Positions 10,190-19,657 of a DNA stretch of 64,000 bases are shown here, piece after piece. Source of the stretch: Clavibacter sepedonicus (lineage in GTDB: Bacteria; Actinomycetota; Actinomycetes; Actinomycetales; Microbacteriaceae); contig NC_010407.1 in NCBI RefSeq assembly GCF_000069225.1, positions 1,984,001 through 2,048,000 on the forward strand. The letters run 5' to 3'. The notes beneath the pieces were generated by a model, which was not told where the DNA came from, searched no databases, and was given only the letters and a program-made list of their open reading frames with translations. The first letter of the stretch is position 1. Every line of letters starts with the position of its first letter. Both the position numbers and the translations under genes were made by a program.

Positions 10190-11907
10190 CCGCGGCCACG
10201 GCCGGCACCGCGCCCGGGGCGGATCCCGAGGCCGACGCCCCGGAGACGCGCGCCCGCTACCGCCGCATCCTCCGCTTCGCCGCGTGGAACCTCGCCGTCA
10301 CGTGGTGGTACGAGCTGTTCCTGCCCCGCGTCGGCCTCCGTCGCATCGCCGACCGCACGCGCACGCGGCGCATGAAGCTCTTCGCCCGACGCTTCCGCGT
10401 CCTCGCCGTCGAGCTCGGCGGGCTCATGATCAAGGTCGGCCAGTTCATGTCGTCGCGCCTCGACGTGCTCCCGCCCGAGATCACCGCGGAGCTCGAGGAC
10501 CTGCAGGACGAGGTGCCGGCCGTGCCCTTCCCCGAGATCCGGGCGCTGGCCGAACGCGAGCTCGGCATGCCGCTCGCCGACGCCTTCGCCTGGGTCGACG
10601 AGACGCCCGTCGCCGCCGCGTCGCTCGGCCAGGCGCACCGCGCCGTCCTCGGCCCGATCGACTCCGCCGACACGGGCCTCACGGGTGTCGTCATCAAGGT
10701 GCAGCGGCCGGGCATCGACGACATCGTCCGGATCGACCTGGCCGCCCTCCGCCGCATCGGCGGCTGGCTCACGCACGTCCGCCTCGTGTCCGACCGGGTG
10801 GACGCGCCGGCGCTCGTGGAGGAGTTCGCCGAGACGAGCCTCGAGGAGATCGACTACCTGCACGAGGCCCGCAGCTCTGCGCGCTTCCAGGAGATGTTCG
10901 CCTCGGACGACCGCGTGGCCGTGCCCGAGATCGTCTGGGAGCGCAGCACCCGCCGCGTGCTCACGCTCGAGGACGTGACGGCGATCAAGATCACCGACCA
11001 CGCCGGGCTCCTCGCGGCCGGCATCGACCCGGTCGACGTCGCGCCCGTCTTCGCCGCGGTCATGTTCGACCAGCTCTTCGCCGACGGCTTCTTCCACGCG
11101 GATCCGCACCCCGGCAACGTCTTCGTCACGCCCGTGACGGACGGCTCCGTCGAGCAGGGCTGGACGCTCACGTTCATCGACTTCGGGATGATGGGCGAGG
11201 TCCCGCCGAGCACCCGCCGCGGACTCCGCAAAATGCTCATCGCCGCCGCCTCGCGCGACGGCAAGGGCCTCGTGGACGCGGCGCGCGACATCGGAGTGCT
11301 CCTCCCCTCCGCCGACACCACGCAGCTCGAGCTCGCCATGACCCGGCTCTTCGCCCGCTTCGGCGGCCTGGGCTTCGCGGAGCTGCGCGAGGTGGATCCG
11401 CGGGAGTTCCGCGCCTTCGCCAACGAGTTCCAGGAGGTGGTGCGCACCCTGCCGTTCCAGCTGCCGGACGACTTCCTCCTCATCATCCGCGCCATGTCGC
11501 TGACGTCGGGCGTGTGCAGTGCGCTGGATCCCGCGTTCAACCTGTGGGACTCGGTCGAGCCGTACGCGGCGCGCCTCATTCGCGAGGAGCGCGGCAACGT
11601 CGTGCGCGACATCGGCACGCGCGTCTCCGACACCGCGGGCACGCTCGCCCGCCTCCCCGGCCGCCTCGACGCGCTCCTCACCCGCATCGACGACGGCGCC
11701 CTCCCGATCAGCGACCCGACGCTCGAGCGCCGCGTCGGCGCCCTGGAGCGCACCCTCCGCCGCGCGGTCTCCGCCCTCGTCTTCGGTGGCCTCCTCGCCG
11801 GCGGCGTGCTCCTCCGCCCCGACGACGAGGTGCTCGGCACCGTGCTGATGGTCGTCTCCGTCTTCCCCCTCGCGCAGGCGCTCGTCCCGGGGCGCCGCGG
11901 CCGCTGA
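10186..11907 (+). CDS. ABC1/AarF (UbiB-like) atypical kinase
   Basis: 573 residues from GTG 10186, overlapping the PadR stop. Shows the ABC1 family motifs: VIKVQRPG (lysine), the invariant EEIDYLHEA, FHADPHPGNVFV (catalytic loop) and IDFGMMGE (metal-binding). A hydrophobic C-terminus (two likely membrane helices, VFGGLLAGGVLL and VLMVVSVFPLAQALV) suggests membrane association. Family members support isoprenoid-quinone metabolism in other bacteria; the substrate here is unknown. Coupling to PadR suggests that the regulator controls this gene. Confidence 0.9.
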   Translation: MTAATAGTAPGADPEADAPETRARYRRILRFAAWNLAVTWWYELFLPRVGLRRIADRTRTRRMKLFARRFRVLAVELGGLMIKVGQFMSSRLDVLPPEITAELEDLQDEVPAVPFPEIRALAERELGMPLADAFAWVDETPVAAASLGQAHRAVLGPIDSADTGLTGVVIKVQRPGIDDIVRIDLAALRRIGGWLTHVRLVSDRVDAPALVEEFAETSLEEIDYLHEARSSARFQEMFASDDRVAVPEIVWERSTRRVLTLEDVTAIKITDHAGLLAAGIDPVDVAPVFAAVMFDQLFADGFFHADPHPGNVFVTPVTDGSVEQGWTLTFIDFGMMGEVPPSTRRGLRKMLIAAASRDGKGLVDAARDIGVLLPSADTTQLELAMTRLFARFGGLGFAELREVDPREFRAFANEFQEVVRTLPFQLPDDFLLIIRAMSLTSGVCSALDPAFNLWDSVEPYAARLIREERGNVVRDIGTRVSDTAGTLARLPGRLDALLTRIDDGALPISDPTLERRVGALERTLRRAVSALVFGGLLAGGVLLRPDDEVLGTVLMVVSVFPLAQALVPGRRGR

Positions 11908-11917
11908 GGTCCGCCCG

Positions 11918-12482
11918 CTATTCCGCGAGCAGGTCCATCAGCGCGGCCAGAGCGCGGCGCGCGTCCGCTCCGTCGATGCGATGCGCAGGAGCGCCGTCGC
12001 GCCGCAGGGCGCGCACCCGCGCATCGAGCTCGTCGAGGTGCCTCCGACCGCCCGCCCGTGTCAGGGCCTCGTCCACGACCCGGCTGAGCCGCGGGACGGG
12101 TCGTGACCCGCGGCCCGCGCCTGCAGGCGTCGCCAGCACTCGTCCAGGGGCACGTCGAGCACGACGTGCGTCACACGGCCGCCCGCGCCGCGCGCCTGAG
12201 CAGCCAGACCCGCCAGCTCGTCCTCGTCGTCGAGCAGCTGCGGCACGACGACCGTGCCGCCGTCGCGGACGACGCTCCGCACGATCGCGTGGGCGATGGG
12301 CCGGACGATGCGACCGGCCCGACCGAAGTCGTCCGCCCACCCGCCGATGGAGGTGCGGAGCACGTCGATGTCCAGGAGGAACCACCCGGGGCAGGCGTCC
12401 ACCAGACGCCGGGCGACGTGGGACTTGCCGCTGCCGGGAACGCCGTTGAGGAGGACGACCGCGCCTGCCGTGTGCTCTCCAT
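11918..12482 (-). pseudogene. Broken P-loop kinase (AAA/zeta-like nucleotide kinase)
   Basis: A small kinase coding region spread over three reading frames. ATG 12482 has GGAGG just upstream (MESTRQ). The Walker A motif NGVPGSGKSHVARRL is in a second frame, which continues through LLDIDVLRTSIGGWADDFG and HVVLDVPLDECWRRLQARAAG. The natural C-terminus (LSRVVDEALTRAGGRRHLDEL to ALAALMDLLAE) lies in a third frame. One shift is needed between about 12440 and 12482 and another near 12090-12110 (after RAAGHDP). The complete protein would be about 185 residues. Substrate unknown. The remnant begins about 10 bp beyond the AarF stop, on the opposite strand. Confidence 0.75.
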
Positions 12483-12587
12483 CTCGCCTCCGTCGCGCCG
12501 GCCCCGTCGGAGGCGATCGGGTCCATCCTCGCCGGGGATGCGCGGTCCGCGTGGCGCCGGTCCACCGGACGAGCGTCCGGGAACGCA

Positions 12588-12618
12588 GAAGGCCCGGTCT
12601 CCAGGAGACCGGGCCTTC
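12588..12618. terminator. Hairpin terminator beside tRNA-fMet
   Basis: 15-bp perfect inverted repeat (GAAGGCCCGGTCTCC and its complement, one-base loop) immediately downstream of the tRNA on the minus strand. No long T run. Confidence 0.7.
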
Positions 12619-12624
12619 ATCTTG

Positions 12625-12698
12625 TTGCGGGGGCAGGATTTGAACCTACGACCTCTGGGTTATGAGCCCAGCGAGCTACCGAACTGCTCCACCCCGCG
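12625..12698 (-). tRNA. Initiator tRNA-Met (fMet), anticodon CAT
   Basis: Cloverleaf of about 74 nt. The 5' end is CGCGGGGTGG, the anticodon stem-loop is GGGCTCATAACCC and the T arm is GGTTCAAATCC. The C1:A72 mismatch and the three G:C pairs at the base of the anticodon stem identify the initiator rather than the elongator species. The CCA end is not encoded. Confidence 0.95.
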
Positions 12699-12779
12699 CT
12701 ACGAGGAATACAATACCAGACCTCTGACGTGCTCATGACCACGGCGGAGCGACAGCCCGGATCCACCACCCGCACGACG

Positions 12780-12821
12780 ACGGCCCCGGCAGCACCCGCA
12801 TCGCGGGGCCGCCGGGGCCGT
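12780..12821. terminator. Hairpin downstream of the UPF0182 gene
   Basis: ACGGCCCCGGC and its exact complement flank a 20-nt loop, 20 nt past the stop codon of the minus-strand UPF0182 gene. Likely its terminator. Confidence 0.6.
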
Positions 12822-12840
12822 GATCGTGAGGCGCTGAGCG

Positions 12841-15756
12841 CTACTGCTGCTGGCTCAGCTCGTACGCGCGCTGCACCGCCTCGGTGAACCGCTGGTCCGC
12901 CTGCGCGGCAGCGACGAGGTCGCCGGACGCGTACGCGGCCTGGCGCTCCTGCAGCGCCGTGTTCGCCGCGTCGAGCGCCGCCTGCACGTCCTGCGCGGGA
13001 GCCGCCGGCGATGCGGTCGGCGCGGGCGTGGGCGTGGATCCAGTGCCCCCGTCGGTCGCGCCGTCGGTGGACCCGTCGCCCGCCGCACCGTCCGCGGGCG
13101 TCGTGGGCACGACGTCCTCGTCACCGGCGGTGGCACCCGAGTCGCCCTCGAAGATGCTGTCGAGGGCCGCATCGAGCGTGTCCTCGAACGCGATCTTGTC
13201 GCCGAACGCCACGAGCACCTTGCGGAGCAGCGGGTAGCTCGTATCGCCCGTTGACCGCACGTACACCGGCTGCACGTACAGCAGACCGCCGCCGACGGGG
13301 AGCGTCAGCAGGTTTCCGCGGACCACGCTCGTCCGCCCGCCGCGCTCCAGCAGGTTCAGCTGGTTCGCCACGTTCGTGTCGGAGTTGAAGTTGTTCTGGA
13401 TCTGCGTCGGCGCCGGGATGGTGTCGTCGTTCGGCAGCGTCAGCAGGCGCAGCTTCCCGTAGTCCGCTGCCTTCTCCCCCGCCGTGCTGCCGGCGTCGGA
13501 GTCGACCCCGAGGTAGCCCGTGAGCACGCTCCTCGAGGTGTCCTGCGTGGCAGGTGGGATGAACGTCGAGTAGAGGGAGAACCGCGGGGAGTCCTGACCC
13601 GGCATCTGCATCGTCAGGTAGTACGGCGGCTGGAGGCTCGCCGGCGTGCCCGCCTCGGTGGTGGCGGTGGGGTCGTTCGGCGTGGTCCAGAGGTCCTGGT
13701 TCGAGTAGATCGAGCCGGGGTCGGTCACGTGGTACTTGCCGAGCACCGCGCGCTGCACCTTGAACATGTCGGCCGGGAAGCGCAGGTGGCTCATGAGCTC
13801 GCCCGAGATGTCCGCGATCGGCTTGAGCGTCGACGGGAACACCTTCTGCCACGTCTTGAGGATCGGGTCGTCGGTGTCCCACGCGTAGAGCGTGACCTTG
13901 CCGTCGTACGCGTCGACCGTGGCCTTCACCGAGTTGCGGATGTAGTTGATCCGGTCCGTCGGCACGAGCGGCTGCGTCTGCTGCGAGTACGGGTACTGGT
14001 CGCTCGTCGTGTAGCCGTCGACGATCCAGACCACGCGCCCGTCGACGACGCTGGGGTACGGGTCCTTGTCGACCGTGAGGTACGGCGCGACCTTGCCGAC
14101 GCGCTCCGCCGGGTCGCGGTCGTAGAGGATCTGCGACTGGTCGTTGATCTGGTTGGCCAGGAAGATCTGCTCCGACTGGAACTTGAGGGCGTAGATGAGG
14201 CGCTTGAAGACGTTGTCGACCTTCGGCCCGCCGTCGCCCTGGAACGTCGTGTACGTCTCGTCCGCGCCGTCGACGCCGGACGGGTAGTCGAGTTCGACCT
14301 TGTCGCCCGACTCGGGGCCGCCGACGATGGAGTAGTCGGGCGAGTCCTCGCCGAAGTACACGCGCGGCTCGAAGTCGCCCAGGTCGCCCGAGGCCGGGAT
14401 GCCCGACTCGAGGAACACGGGCTGGCCGTCGGAGGTGCGCTGCGTGCCGTACGCCGCCACGAGCGAGTAGCCGTGCGTGTAGACGAGGTGCTGGTTGACC
14501 CACGACGTGCCCGTGTTGGTGGGGCTCAGCTCGCGGACCGCGACCACCGTGTCCTGCACGCGGCCGTCGATCTGGTACCGGTCGACGTCGAGGTTGTCGC
14601 CGAACTGGTAGTACTGCCGGAACTGCTGCAGCTGGCTGAAGGCGTCGCCCACGACGGCGGGGTCGAGGATGCGGATGTTCGCGGTGGTCGCGGCGTCCTC
14701 GCGGAGCGCGCCCGGCGTGGTGTCCGTGGTCGCGTCGTAGGGGATCTCCTCGATGTCCGCGAGGCCGTACGCCGCTCGGGTCGCCTCGATGTTGCGCTCG
14801 TAGAAGGGCGATTCGAGCGAGCGCTCGTTCGGCTCGACCTGGAAGCGCTGCACGATGGCCGGGTAGGCCGTGCCGATGAGGATGCTGGCCACGATGAGCC
14901 CCGCGGTGCCGATGATGGGCAGGCGCCAGCGGCCGATGGCCGCGGTGATGATGAACATTACGGCGACGACGACGGCGATGCCGGCGAGGATCGTGCGGCC
15001 GGGGATCACGGCGTTCACGTCGGAGAACGCAGCACCGGTGAACAGCCCGCCGTTGGCCGTGTTGACCACGGACGAGTACTGGTCGAGCCAGATGCTCACG
15101 CCCTGGAGCAGGAAGTAGACGCCAGCCGTGATCGCGATCTGGATGCGCGAGCTCTTCGAGATGCGCACCTCGCGGCCCGTGAACCGCACAGCGCCGTAGA
15201 GGTAGCTCGTGGCGAGGACGCCGAGCATGGAGATGATGACGACGGCCGAGGCGAAGCCGACGACCGCGTGGTAGAAGGGCAGCTCGAACAGGTAGAACGA
15301 CGTGTCGAGCCCGAACTGCGGGTCGGTCGTGCCGGAGGGCGTGCGGTTCAGCCACAGCAGCGTGCGCTGCCAGCCGCTCGAGGCCGAGACGCCGGCGAAG
15401 AGGCCGAACACCGCGGGGATCGCGAACATGGCGAGGCGGCGCAGCGGCTCGATGACCTGCTGGTAGCGGTCGAGCTGCGAGTTGAGCTTCGCGTAGACGG
15501 GCCGCGAGCGGTACGCGACCTGGATGCTGACGAACACCGGGATCGCCATGGCAAGGAACCCGATGAAGAACAGCGCGATGCCCGCGCCCCACTGCGTGAG
15601 CAGCACGCCCAGGTAGCCCAGCTGGTCGTACCAGAGCACGTCCGCGTAGAAGCCGGCGAAGATGAAGAACGCGATCACGAGGGCGGCGATGATGGCCGCG
15701 GTGATGGCGAGGGGGGCTCGGCTCCGTCTGGCGGGCCGGGCGGATGTGCTAGTCAC
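12841..15756 (-). CDS. UPF0182 family large membrane protein
   Basis: 971 residues. The N-terminal third holds about seven hydrophobic helices (starting PLAITAAIIAALVIAFFIF). A long extracytoplasmic domain follows, with GTSWVNQHLVYTHGYSLV, PRVYFGEDSPDYSIVGG and VFKRLIYALKF, all typical of UPF0182. The C-terminal 110 residues are low-complexity Asp/Gly/Thr/Pro followed by an Ala/Gln-rich coil. Start GTG 15756 has GAGG about 8 nt upstream. Function unknown; conserved in actinobacteria. The gene head faces the PDZ protease gene in the same direction. Confidence 0.93.
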   Translation of the reverse strand: MTSTSARPARRSRAPLAITAAIIAALVIAFFIFAGFYADVLWYDQLGYLGVLLTQWGAGIALFFIGFLAMAIPVFVSIQVAYRSRPVYAKLNSQLDRYQQVIEPLRRLAMFAIPAVFGLFAGVSASSGWQRTLLWLNRTPSGTTDPQFGLDTSFYLFELPFYHAVVGFASAVVIISMLGVLATSYLYGAVRFTGREVRISKSSRIQIAITAGVYFLLQGVSIWLDQYSSVVNTANGGLFTGAAFSDVNAVIPGRTILAGIAVVVAVMFIITAAIGRWRLPIIGTAGLIVASILIGTAYPAIVQRFQVEPNERSLESPFYERNIEATRAAYGLADIEEIPYDATTDTTPGALREDAATTANIRILDPAVVGDAFSQLQQFRQYYQFGDNLDVDRYQIDGRVQDTVVAVRELSPTNTGTSWVNQHLVYTHGYSLVAAYGTQRTSDGQPVFLESGIPASGDLGDFEPRVYFGEDSPDYSIVGGPESGDKVELDYPSGVDGADETYTTFQGDGGPKVDNVFKRLIYALKFQSEQIFLANQINDQSQILYDRDPAERVGKVAPYLTVDKDPYPSVVDGRVVWIVDGYTTSDQYPYSQQTQPLVPTDRINYIRNSVKATVDAYDGKVTLYAWDTDDPILKTWQKVFPSTLKPIADISGELMSHLRFPADMFKVQRAVLGKYHVTDPGSIYSNQDLWTTPNDPTATTEAGTPASLQPPYYLTMQMPGQDSPRFSLYSTFIPPATQDTSRSVLTGYLGVDSDAGSTAGEKAADYGKLRLLTLPNDDTIPAPTQIQNNFNSDTNVANQLNLLERGGRTSVVRGNLLTLPVGGGLLYVQPVYVRSTGDTSYPLLRKVLVAFGDKIAFEDTLDAALDSIFEGDSGATAGDEDVVPTTPADGAAGDGSTDGATDGGTGSTPTPAPTASPAAPAQDVQAALDAANTALQERQAAYASGDLVAAAQADQRFTEAVQRAYELSQQQ

Positions 15757-15883
15757 AGATGTGCCTCAGAGTCGTAGGACAGCGGAGTCCTCATCCTAGG
15801 CGGGGCGGTTGCCAGGTCCCTGCGAGCGATCAGGGGTTCCCGTCTGGTAAGGCGCACCTCTCGTGCACCGGCCGCCGTCGTCC

Positions 15884-16975
15884 TCAGCAGGTGGGCAGCG
15901 CGTCCAGGTCGCCATCCGTGGAGATGGCCGCGAGCGCCGCGAGCGAGTCGTCGAGCGTCGAGACGGAGAAGACGCGCAGGCCGTCGGGGACGTGCCCGCG
16001 CACCTCGTCGCAGTTGTCGGCGGGCGCGAGGAAGTACTCGGCTCCCGCGCGCTCGGCGCCGTAGAGCTTCTGCCGGATCCCGCCGATGGGGCCGACGTCG
16101 CCGGCCGCGTCGATCGTGCCCGTGCCCGCGATGGCCTTGCCGCCCGTGAGCGAGCCCTCCTCGAGCTTGTCCATGATCCCGAGCGCGAACATCATGCCGG
16201 CGCTCGGCCCGCCGACGTCGTCGAGCTGGATGTCGACCTCGAACGGGAACTCGTAGGAGGTGGAGGTGACGATGCCGATGACGGGGCGGCCGTCGCGCTC
16301 CGCGGGCGTGACCTCGACCGTGCTCTCCTGGCCGTCGCGCGTGATCCCGAAGGACAGCGGCGTGCTCGTGCCGGCGGCGGCGACGCGCGCCTGGAGGTCG
16401 GCGAGGTCGACGACGTCCTGGCCGTCGACCGTGCGGATCGCGTCGCCGGTGCGGAGGGGCCCGGCGGCCGGGGACCCGTCGAGGATGCTCTGCACCTGGA
16501 GGGTGCGCGGCACCTGGATGCCGAGCTCGGTGAGGGCCGCCGCGACCGCGTCCTGCTGCGAGTCGGTCATCTGGACCTGGTTCTGGGCGTCGCGCTCTTC
16601 CGCGGTCTGCTCGGCGGGGAACACGGCCTCCATCGGCACGACGCTCCGGGTCGGGTCGAGCCAGGCGGAGACCACCGAGAACCAGTCCGGGCGCTGCGCG
16701 GGGTTGCCCACGACGCTGACCGTGAGCATGTCGAGCCGACCGTCGGTCGGGTACGTGGTGCGGTCGGGGATGGAGATGAGGGGACGCTCGGTGCCCTCGT
16801 GGTCGCTCGTGCCCAGGGTGTCGAACACGGGACCCGGCTGCTCGATGACGTACGGCGACGGCATGAGGCCGAGGGCGAGGGCGAGCACGGCGCCGGTGCC
16901 GGCCAGCACGCGGCCGACACGACGGCGGCGCGCAGGCCGGGGTGCGCGGGGGGCGTGCTGGGCGAACAGGCTCAT
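15884..16975 (-). CDS. Membrane-anchored PDZ domain, Lon-like serine protease
   Basis: 363 residues. A basic N-terminus and one membrane helix (VLAGTGAVLALALGLMPS) anchor it, with the rest outside. A PDZ domain (VQSILDGSPAAGPLRTGDAI, about residues 180-255) precedes a Lon-type proteolytic domain. The catalytic Ser is in GGPSAGMMFAL and the Lys in GPIGGIRQKLYGA. No ATPase domain is present, as usual for this family (YlbL-like). ATG 16975 has GAGG 8 nt upstream. It lies next to UPF0182 and diverges from the metalloprotease gene. Confidence 0.92.
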   Translation of the reverse strand: MSLFAQHAPRAPRPARRRRVGRVLAGTGAVLALALGLMPSPYVIEQPGPVFDTLGTSDHEGTERPLISIPDRTTYPTDGRLDMLTVSVVGNPAQRPDWFSVVSAWLDPTRSVVPMEAVFPAEQTAEERDAQNQVQMTDSQQDAVAAALTELGIQVPRTLQVQSILDGSPAAGPLRTGDAIRTVDGQDVVDLADLQARVAAAGTSTPLSFGITRDGQESTVEVTPAERDGRPVIGIVTSTSYEFPFEVDIQLDDVGGPSAGMMFALGIMDKLEEGSLTGGKAIAGTGTIDAAGDVGPIGGIRQKLYGAERAGAEYFLAPADNCDEVRGHVPDGLRVFSVSTLDDSLAALAAISTDGDLDALPTC

Positions 16976-17188
16976 CCGGATGTCCTCGGGTTCGGGGGCG
17001 CGTCGGGCCGGGAGGCGGCCGGACGACGGGTGTCGAGGCGGCCCGCTGGCCGCTGTTCGCGGCGGGCGGAAGACGCGAGGGCTCAGCCTAGGCGAATGCG
17101 GATGGGTTTCCCGTGGGCGCGGGCTAGCGTGGATCCACCGGCCGCGGCACCGCGATCCGGACCCCCTCGAACCCCCGGGAGACCCTCC

Positions 17189-18604
17189 ATGGCCGACGAG
17201 CCCACCCCGAATCCCGAGGACGAGTTCCGGCGCATGCTGGAGCGGTTCCTCGGCGCCGACGGGCAGATCGACCCCGACAAGCTCGCCGGTGCGGCAGGCC
17301 TGCCGCAGGACCCGGAGATGGTGCGCCAGCTCCTCGCGCAGCTGCAGGGCGCGCTCGCGAACACCGGCGACGGCGTCGACTGGAAGGTCGCCCGCGAGGG
17401 CGCCCGCCAGCTCGCCGCGAAGGACCAGACGCAGGTCACCGCCGCGGCGTCCGCGCCCCTCGACCAGGCGTTCCAGGTCGCCGCGCTCTGGCTCGACGAG
17501 GTCACCTACGTCAGCCAGCTCACCGTCGCGCCGCGCCTCATCACCCGCGCGCAGTGGACGGAGCTCACGATGCCCGTGTGGACGCAGCTCGCCGAGCCCG
17601 TGGCCCTCAGCATCGCCGACTCGCTCACCGAGGTGCTCCAGCAGAACGCGCCCGAGGAGATGCAGGGCATGGTCGCGGGCGCCGGCCGCATGATGCGGAA
17701 CCTCGGCGGCACGCTCTTCGCCGTGCAGCTCGGCCAGGTGGTCGGGCGGCTGTCCACCGAGGTGGTCTCGGGCGGCGACGTCGGCATCCCGCTCCTCGAC
17801 GACCAGCAGGCCGCGCTCCTCCCGCAGAACGTCCAGGCGTTCGGCTCGGGGCTCGACGTCTCCGACGACCAGGTGCAGATCTACCTCGCGGTGCGCGAGC
17901 TCGCCCACGCGCGCCTGTTCCGCCACGCCCGCTGGCTGCGGCTGCAGCTCATCTCCTCGATCACGGAGTTCGCGAAGGGCGTGCACATCGACACCGAGCG
18001 GCTCGAGTCGCTCGCGGAGGGGTTCGACCCGTCGAACCCGGAGGAGCTCCGCCAGGCGATGGTCGACGGATCCCTCATCCCGCCGAAGACGGAGGCGCAG
18101 CTCGCCGCCCTGGCGCGCCTCGAGACCATGCTCGCGCTCATCGAGGGCTGGGTGGACGTGGTCACGGCGGCTGCGACCGTGCGGCTCCCCCGCGCGTCCG
18201 CCATCGCCGAGACCGTGCGCCGCCGCCGCGCGACGGGCGGTCCCGCCGAGTCCGCGTTCGCGACGCTCGTCGGCCTCGAGCTCCGGCCCCGCCGCCTCCG
18301 CGAAGCCGCGGCCATGTGGCAGGCCGTCTCCGACGGCGTCGGCGCCGAGCAGCGCGACGCGCTCTGGTCTCACCCCGACGTGCTGCCCACCTCCGAGGAC
18401 ATCGACGCGCCGCACGCGCTCGTCGCGCGCCTCACCCAGGACGAGCCCGAGCCCGACGAGGTCGACCAGGCGCTCGAGGACCTGCTAAGCGGATCCGACG
18501 CCGGCCGCCCCCTGGAGGACGGCCAGGGTCGGGCGACCGAGCCGGGCGAGATGCCGGGCGACGGTCCGGACGACGCGCCCGGGACGGATCCGCGTCCCGT
18601 CTGA
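17189..18604 (+). CDS. Zincin-like metalloprotease/hydrolase (zincin_2, TIGR03624 type)
   Basis: 471 residues from ATG 17189 (GGGAGA about 6 nt upstream). Acidic N-terminus (DEFRRMLERFLGADGQ). The family's zincin-like helix is seen as VRELAHARLFRHARWLR, with a second conserved block IEGWVDVVTAAA. The central ELAH resembles, but is not, a classical HExxH, so peptidase activity is an inference from the family name only. The C-terminus is acidic and Pro/Gly-rich. It ends before a strong hairpin. A homologue sits beside the PDZ protease in many actinobacteria. Confidence 0.85.
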   Translation: MADEPTPNPEDEFRRMLERFLGADGQIDPDKLAGAAGLPQDPEMVRQLLAQLQGALANTGDGVDWKVAREGARQLAAKDQTQVTAAASAPLDQAFQVAALWLDEVTYVSQLTVAPRLITRAQWTELTMPVWTQLAEPVALSIADSLTEVLQQNAPEEMQGMVAGAGRMMRNLGGTLFAVQLGQVVGRLSTEVVSGGDVGIPLLDDQQAALLPQNVQAFGSGLDVSDDQVQIYLAVRELAHARLFRHARWLRLQLISSITEFAKGVHIDTERLESLAEGFDPSNPEELRQAMVDGSLIPPKTEAQLAALARLETMLALIEGWVDVVTAAATVRLPRASAIAETVRRRRATGGPAESAFATLVGLELRPRRLREAAAMWQAVSDGVGAEQRDALWSHPDVLPTSEDIDAPHALVARLTQDEPEPDEVDQALEDLLSGSDAGRPLEDGQGRATEPGEMPGDGPDDAPGTDPRPV

Positions 18605-18624
18605 CGTCCGACCCGCACCCTCCG

Positions 18625-18660
18625 GAGAGGCTGGCACCGCGACCGCGGTGCCGGCCTCTC
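18625..18660 (+). terminator. Terminator after the metalloprotease gene
   Basis: 16-bp stem (GAGAGGCTGGCACCGC with one G:T pair) and a GACC loop, 20 nt past the stop. GC-rich without a T tract. Confidence 0.65.
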
Positions 18661-18745
18661 GCACGTCGACCCGGCCCCGCATCCCCGCGTCGGGCCTGTG
18701 GACGCGCTCCCCGCGAGCCGCGCCCGTCGGGCAATCTCCGCGCCC

Positions 18746-19657
18746 ATGGCCATCCGACTCGATCCCCGTCTCCCGCTCGTCTGGCGCACGCCGGACTCCC
18801 TCCAGCTCGGCGTCGACCGCCCGCCCGTGGTGCTGAGCGCCGTGTCGCGGCTCGACGAGCGGCTCCTCGACGCGCTCGTGCACGGCATCAGCCGCGGAGG
18901 CCTCGACATGATCGCGGCGACGGAGGGCGCGGGCCCCGCGCACGTCACGCAGCTGCTCGACCTGGTGCGGCCGGCGCTCCTCCCGCCACGCGACGGGGGA
19001 TCCCCGTCCGGCCTCGATGCCACCACCACCCGCCGGGCGCGGACCGGCCCGGTCGCGGTCGTCGGCGGAGGTGCGACCGCGGATCGCATCGCCGACGCCC
19101 TCGCCCGCGCCGGGCACGACGTCGCACCCCGGCGGATGGCCGACGACGCGGACCCGCGCACCGCCCTCGCCGTGATCGTCGCGCACTTCGCCATCGCGCC
19201 GGCCGTCTACGGGCGCTGGTCCCGGGAGGACGTGCCGCACCTGCCGGTCGTCCTCGGCGACCGGCACGCCGTCGTCGGGCCGCTGGTCGAGCCCGGACGC
19301 ACGGTCTGCTGCTACTGCCTCGACCTCGGGCGACGCGACGCGGATCCCGCCTGGCCCGCCATCGCGACCCAGCTGCTCGGGCGCGACAGCGGATCCGAGG
19401 CGGGGCTCGTGCCGACGGAGCTCGCCGCCCTCGCCGCGCGGCCCGCCGACCGGCTGCTGACGACGGGCGAGAACGCGCTCGCCACCCACCAGGCGGTGCT
19501 CGACGTGCGGTCGGGCCGGATCACGCGCCGCGCTTCGCGCCCCCACCCGCGATGCGGGTGTCGAGCTCTGCCAGGAACCGCGACGGCTCCCGTTGACCCG
19601 ATCGGTGCGGTCCGCTCCGGCTCCAGGACAGCCGGAGCCCGGACCGCGCGCGGGTGA
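18746..19657 (+). CDS. ThiF/E1-like protein, TOMM leader-binding cyclodehydratase-like
   Basis: About 303 residues from ATG 18746 (a GTG at 18698 is an alternative; neither has a clear ribosome site). A Rossmann stretch (VAVVGGGATADRIADAL) is followed by the cysteine motif CCYCLDLGRRDADPAWP, known from bacteriocin cyclodehydratase/TOMM leader-peptide-binding proteins, and a late HPRCGC that may complete a zinc site. No precursor peptide, dehydrogenase or YcaO gene is nearby. This solitary form next to uvrD2 is widespread in actinobacteria, so a housekeeping role is likely. The last 137 bp overlap the 3' end of uvrD2 on the other strand. Confidence 0.75.
   Translation: MAIRLDPRLPLVWRTPDSLQLGVDRPPVVLSAVSRLDERLLDALVHGISRGGLDMIAATEGAGPAHVTQLLDLVRPALLPPRDGGSPSGLDATTTRRARTGPVAVVGGGATADRIADALARAGHDVAPRRMADDADPRTALAVIVAHFAIAPAVYGRWSREDVPHLPVVLGDRHAVVGPLVEPGRTVCCYCLDLGRRDADPAWPAIATQLLGRDSGSEAGLVPTELAALAARPADRLLTTGENALATHQAVLDVRSGRITRRASRPHPRCGCRALPGTATAPVDPIGAVRSGSRTAGARTARG

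Noticed and set aside
12061..12402. Independent 113-residue protein
   Set aside because: Starts inside a kinase after the P-loop and ends at a frameshift; better explained as part of the broken kinase.
12841..13200. Repeat-like C-terminal end of the UPF0182 protein as a possible separate element
   Set aside because: Same frame and composition change only; a disordered tail is usual for this family.
15863..17188. Plus-strand frame running into the metalloprotease from upstream
   Set aside because: It is antisense to the PDZ protease gene and the product is low-complexity; the real start is ATG 17189.
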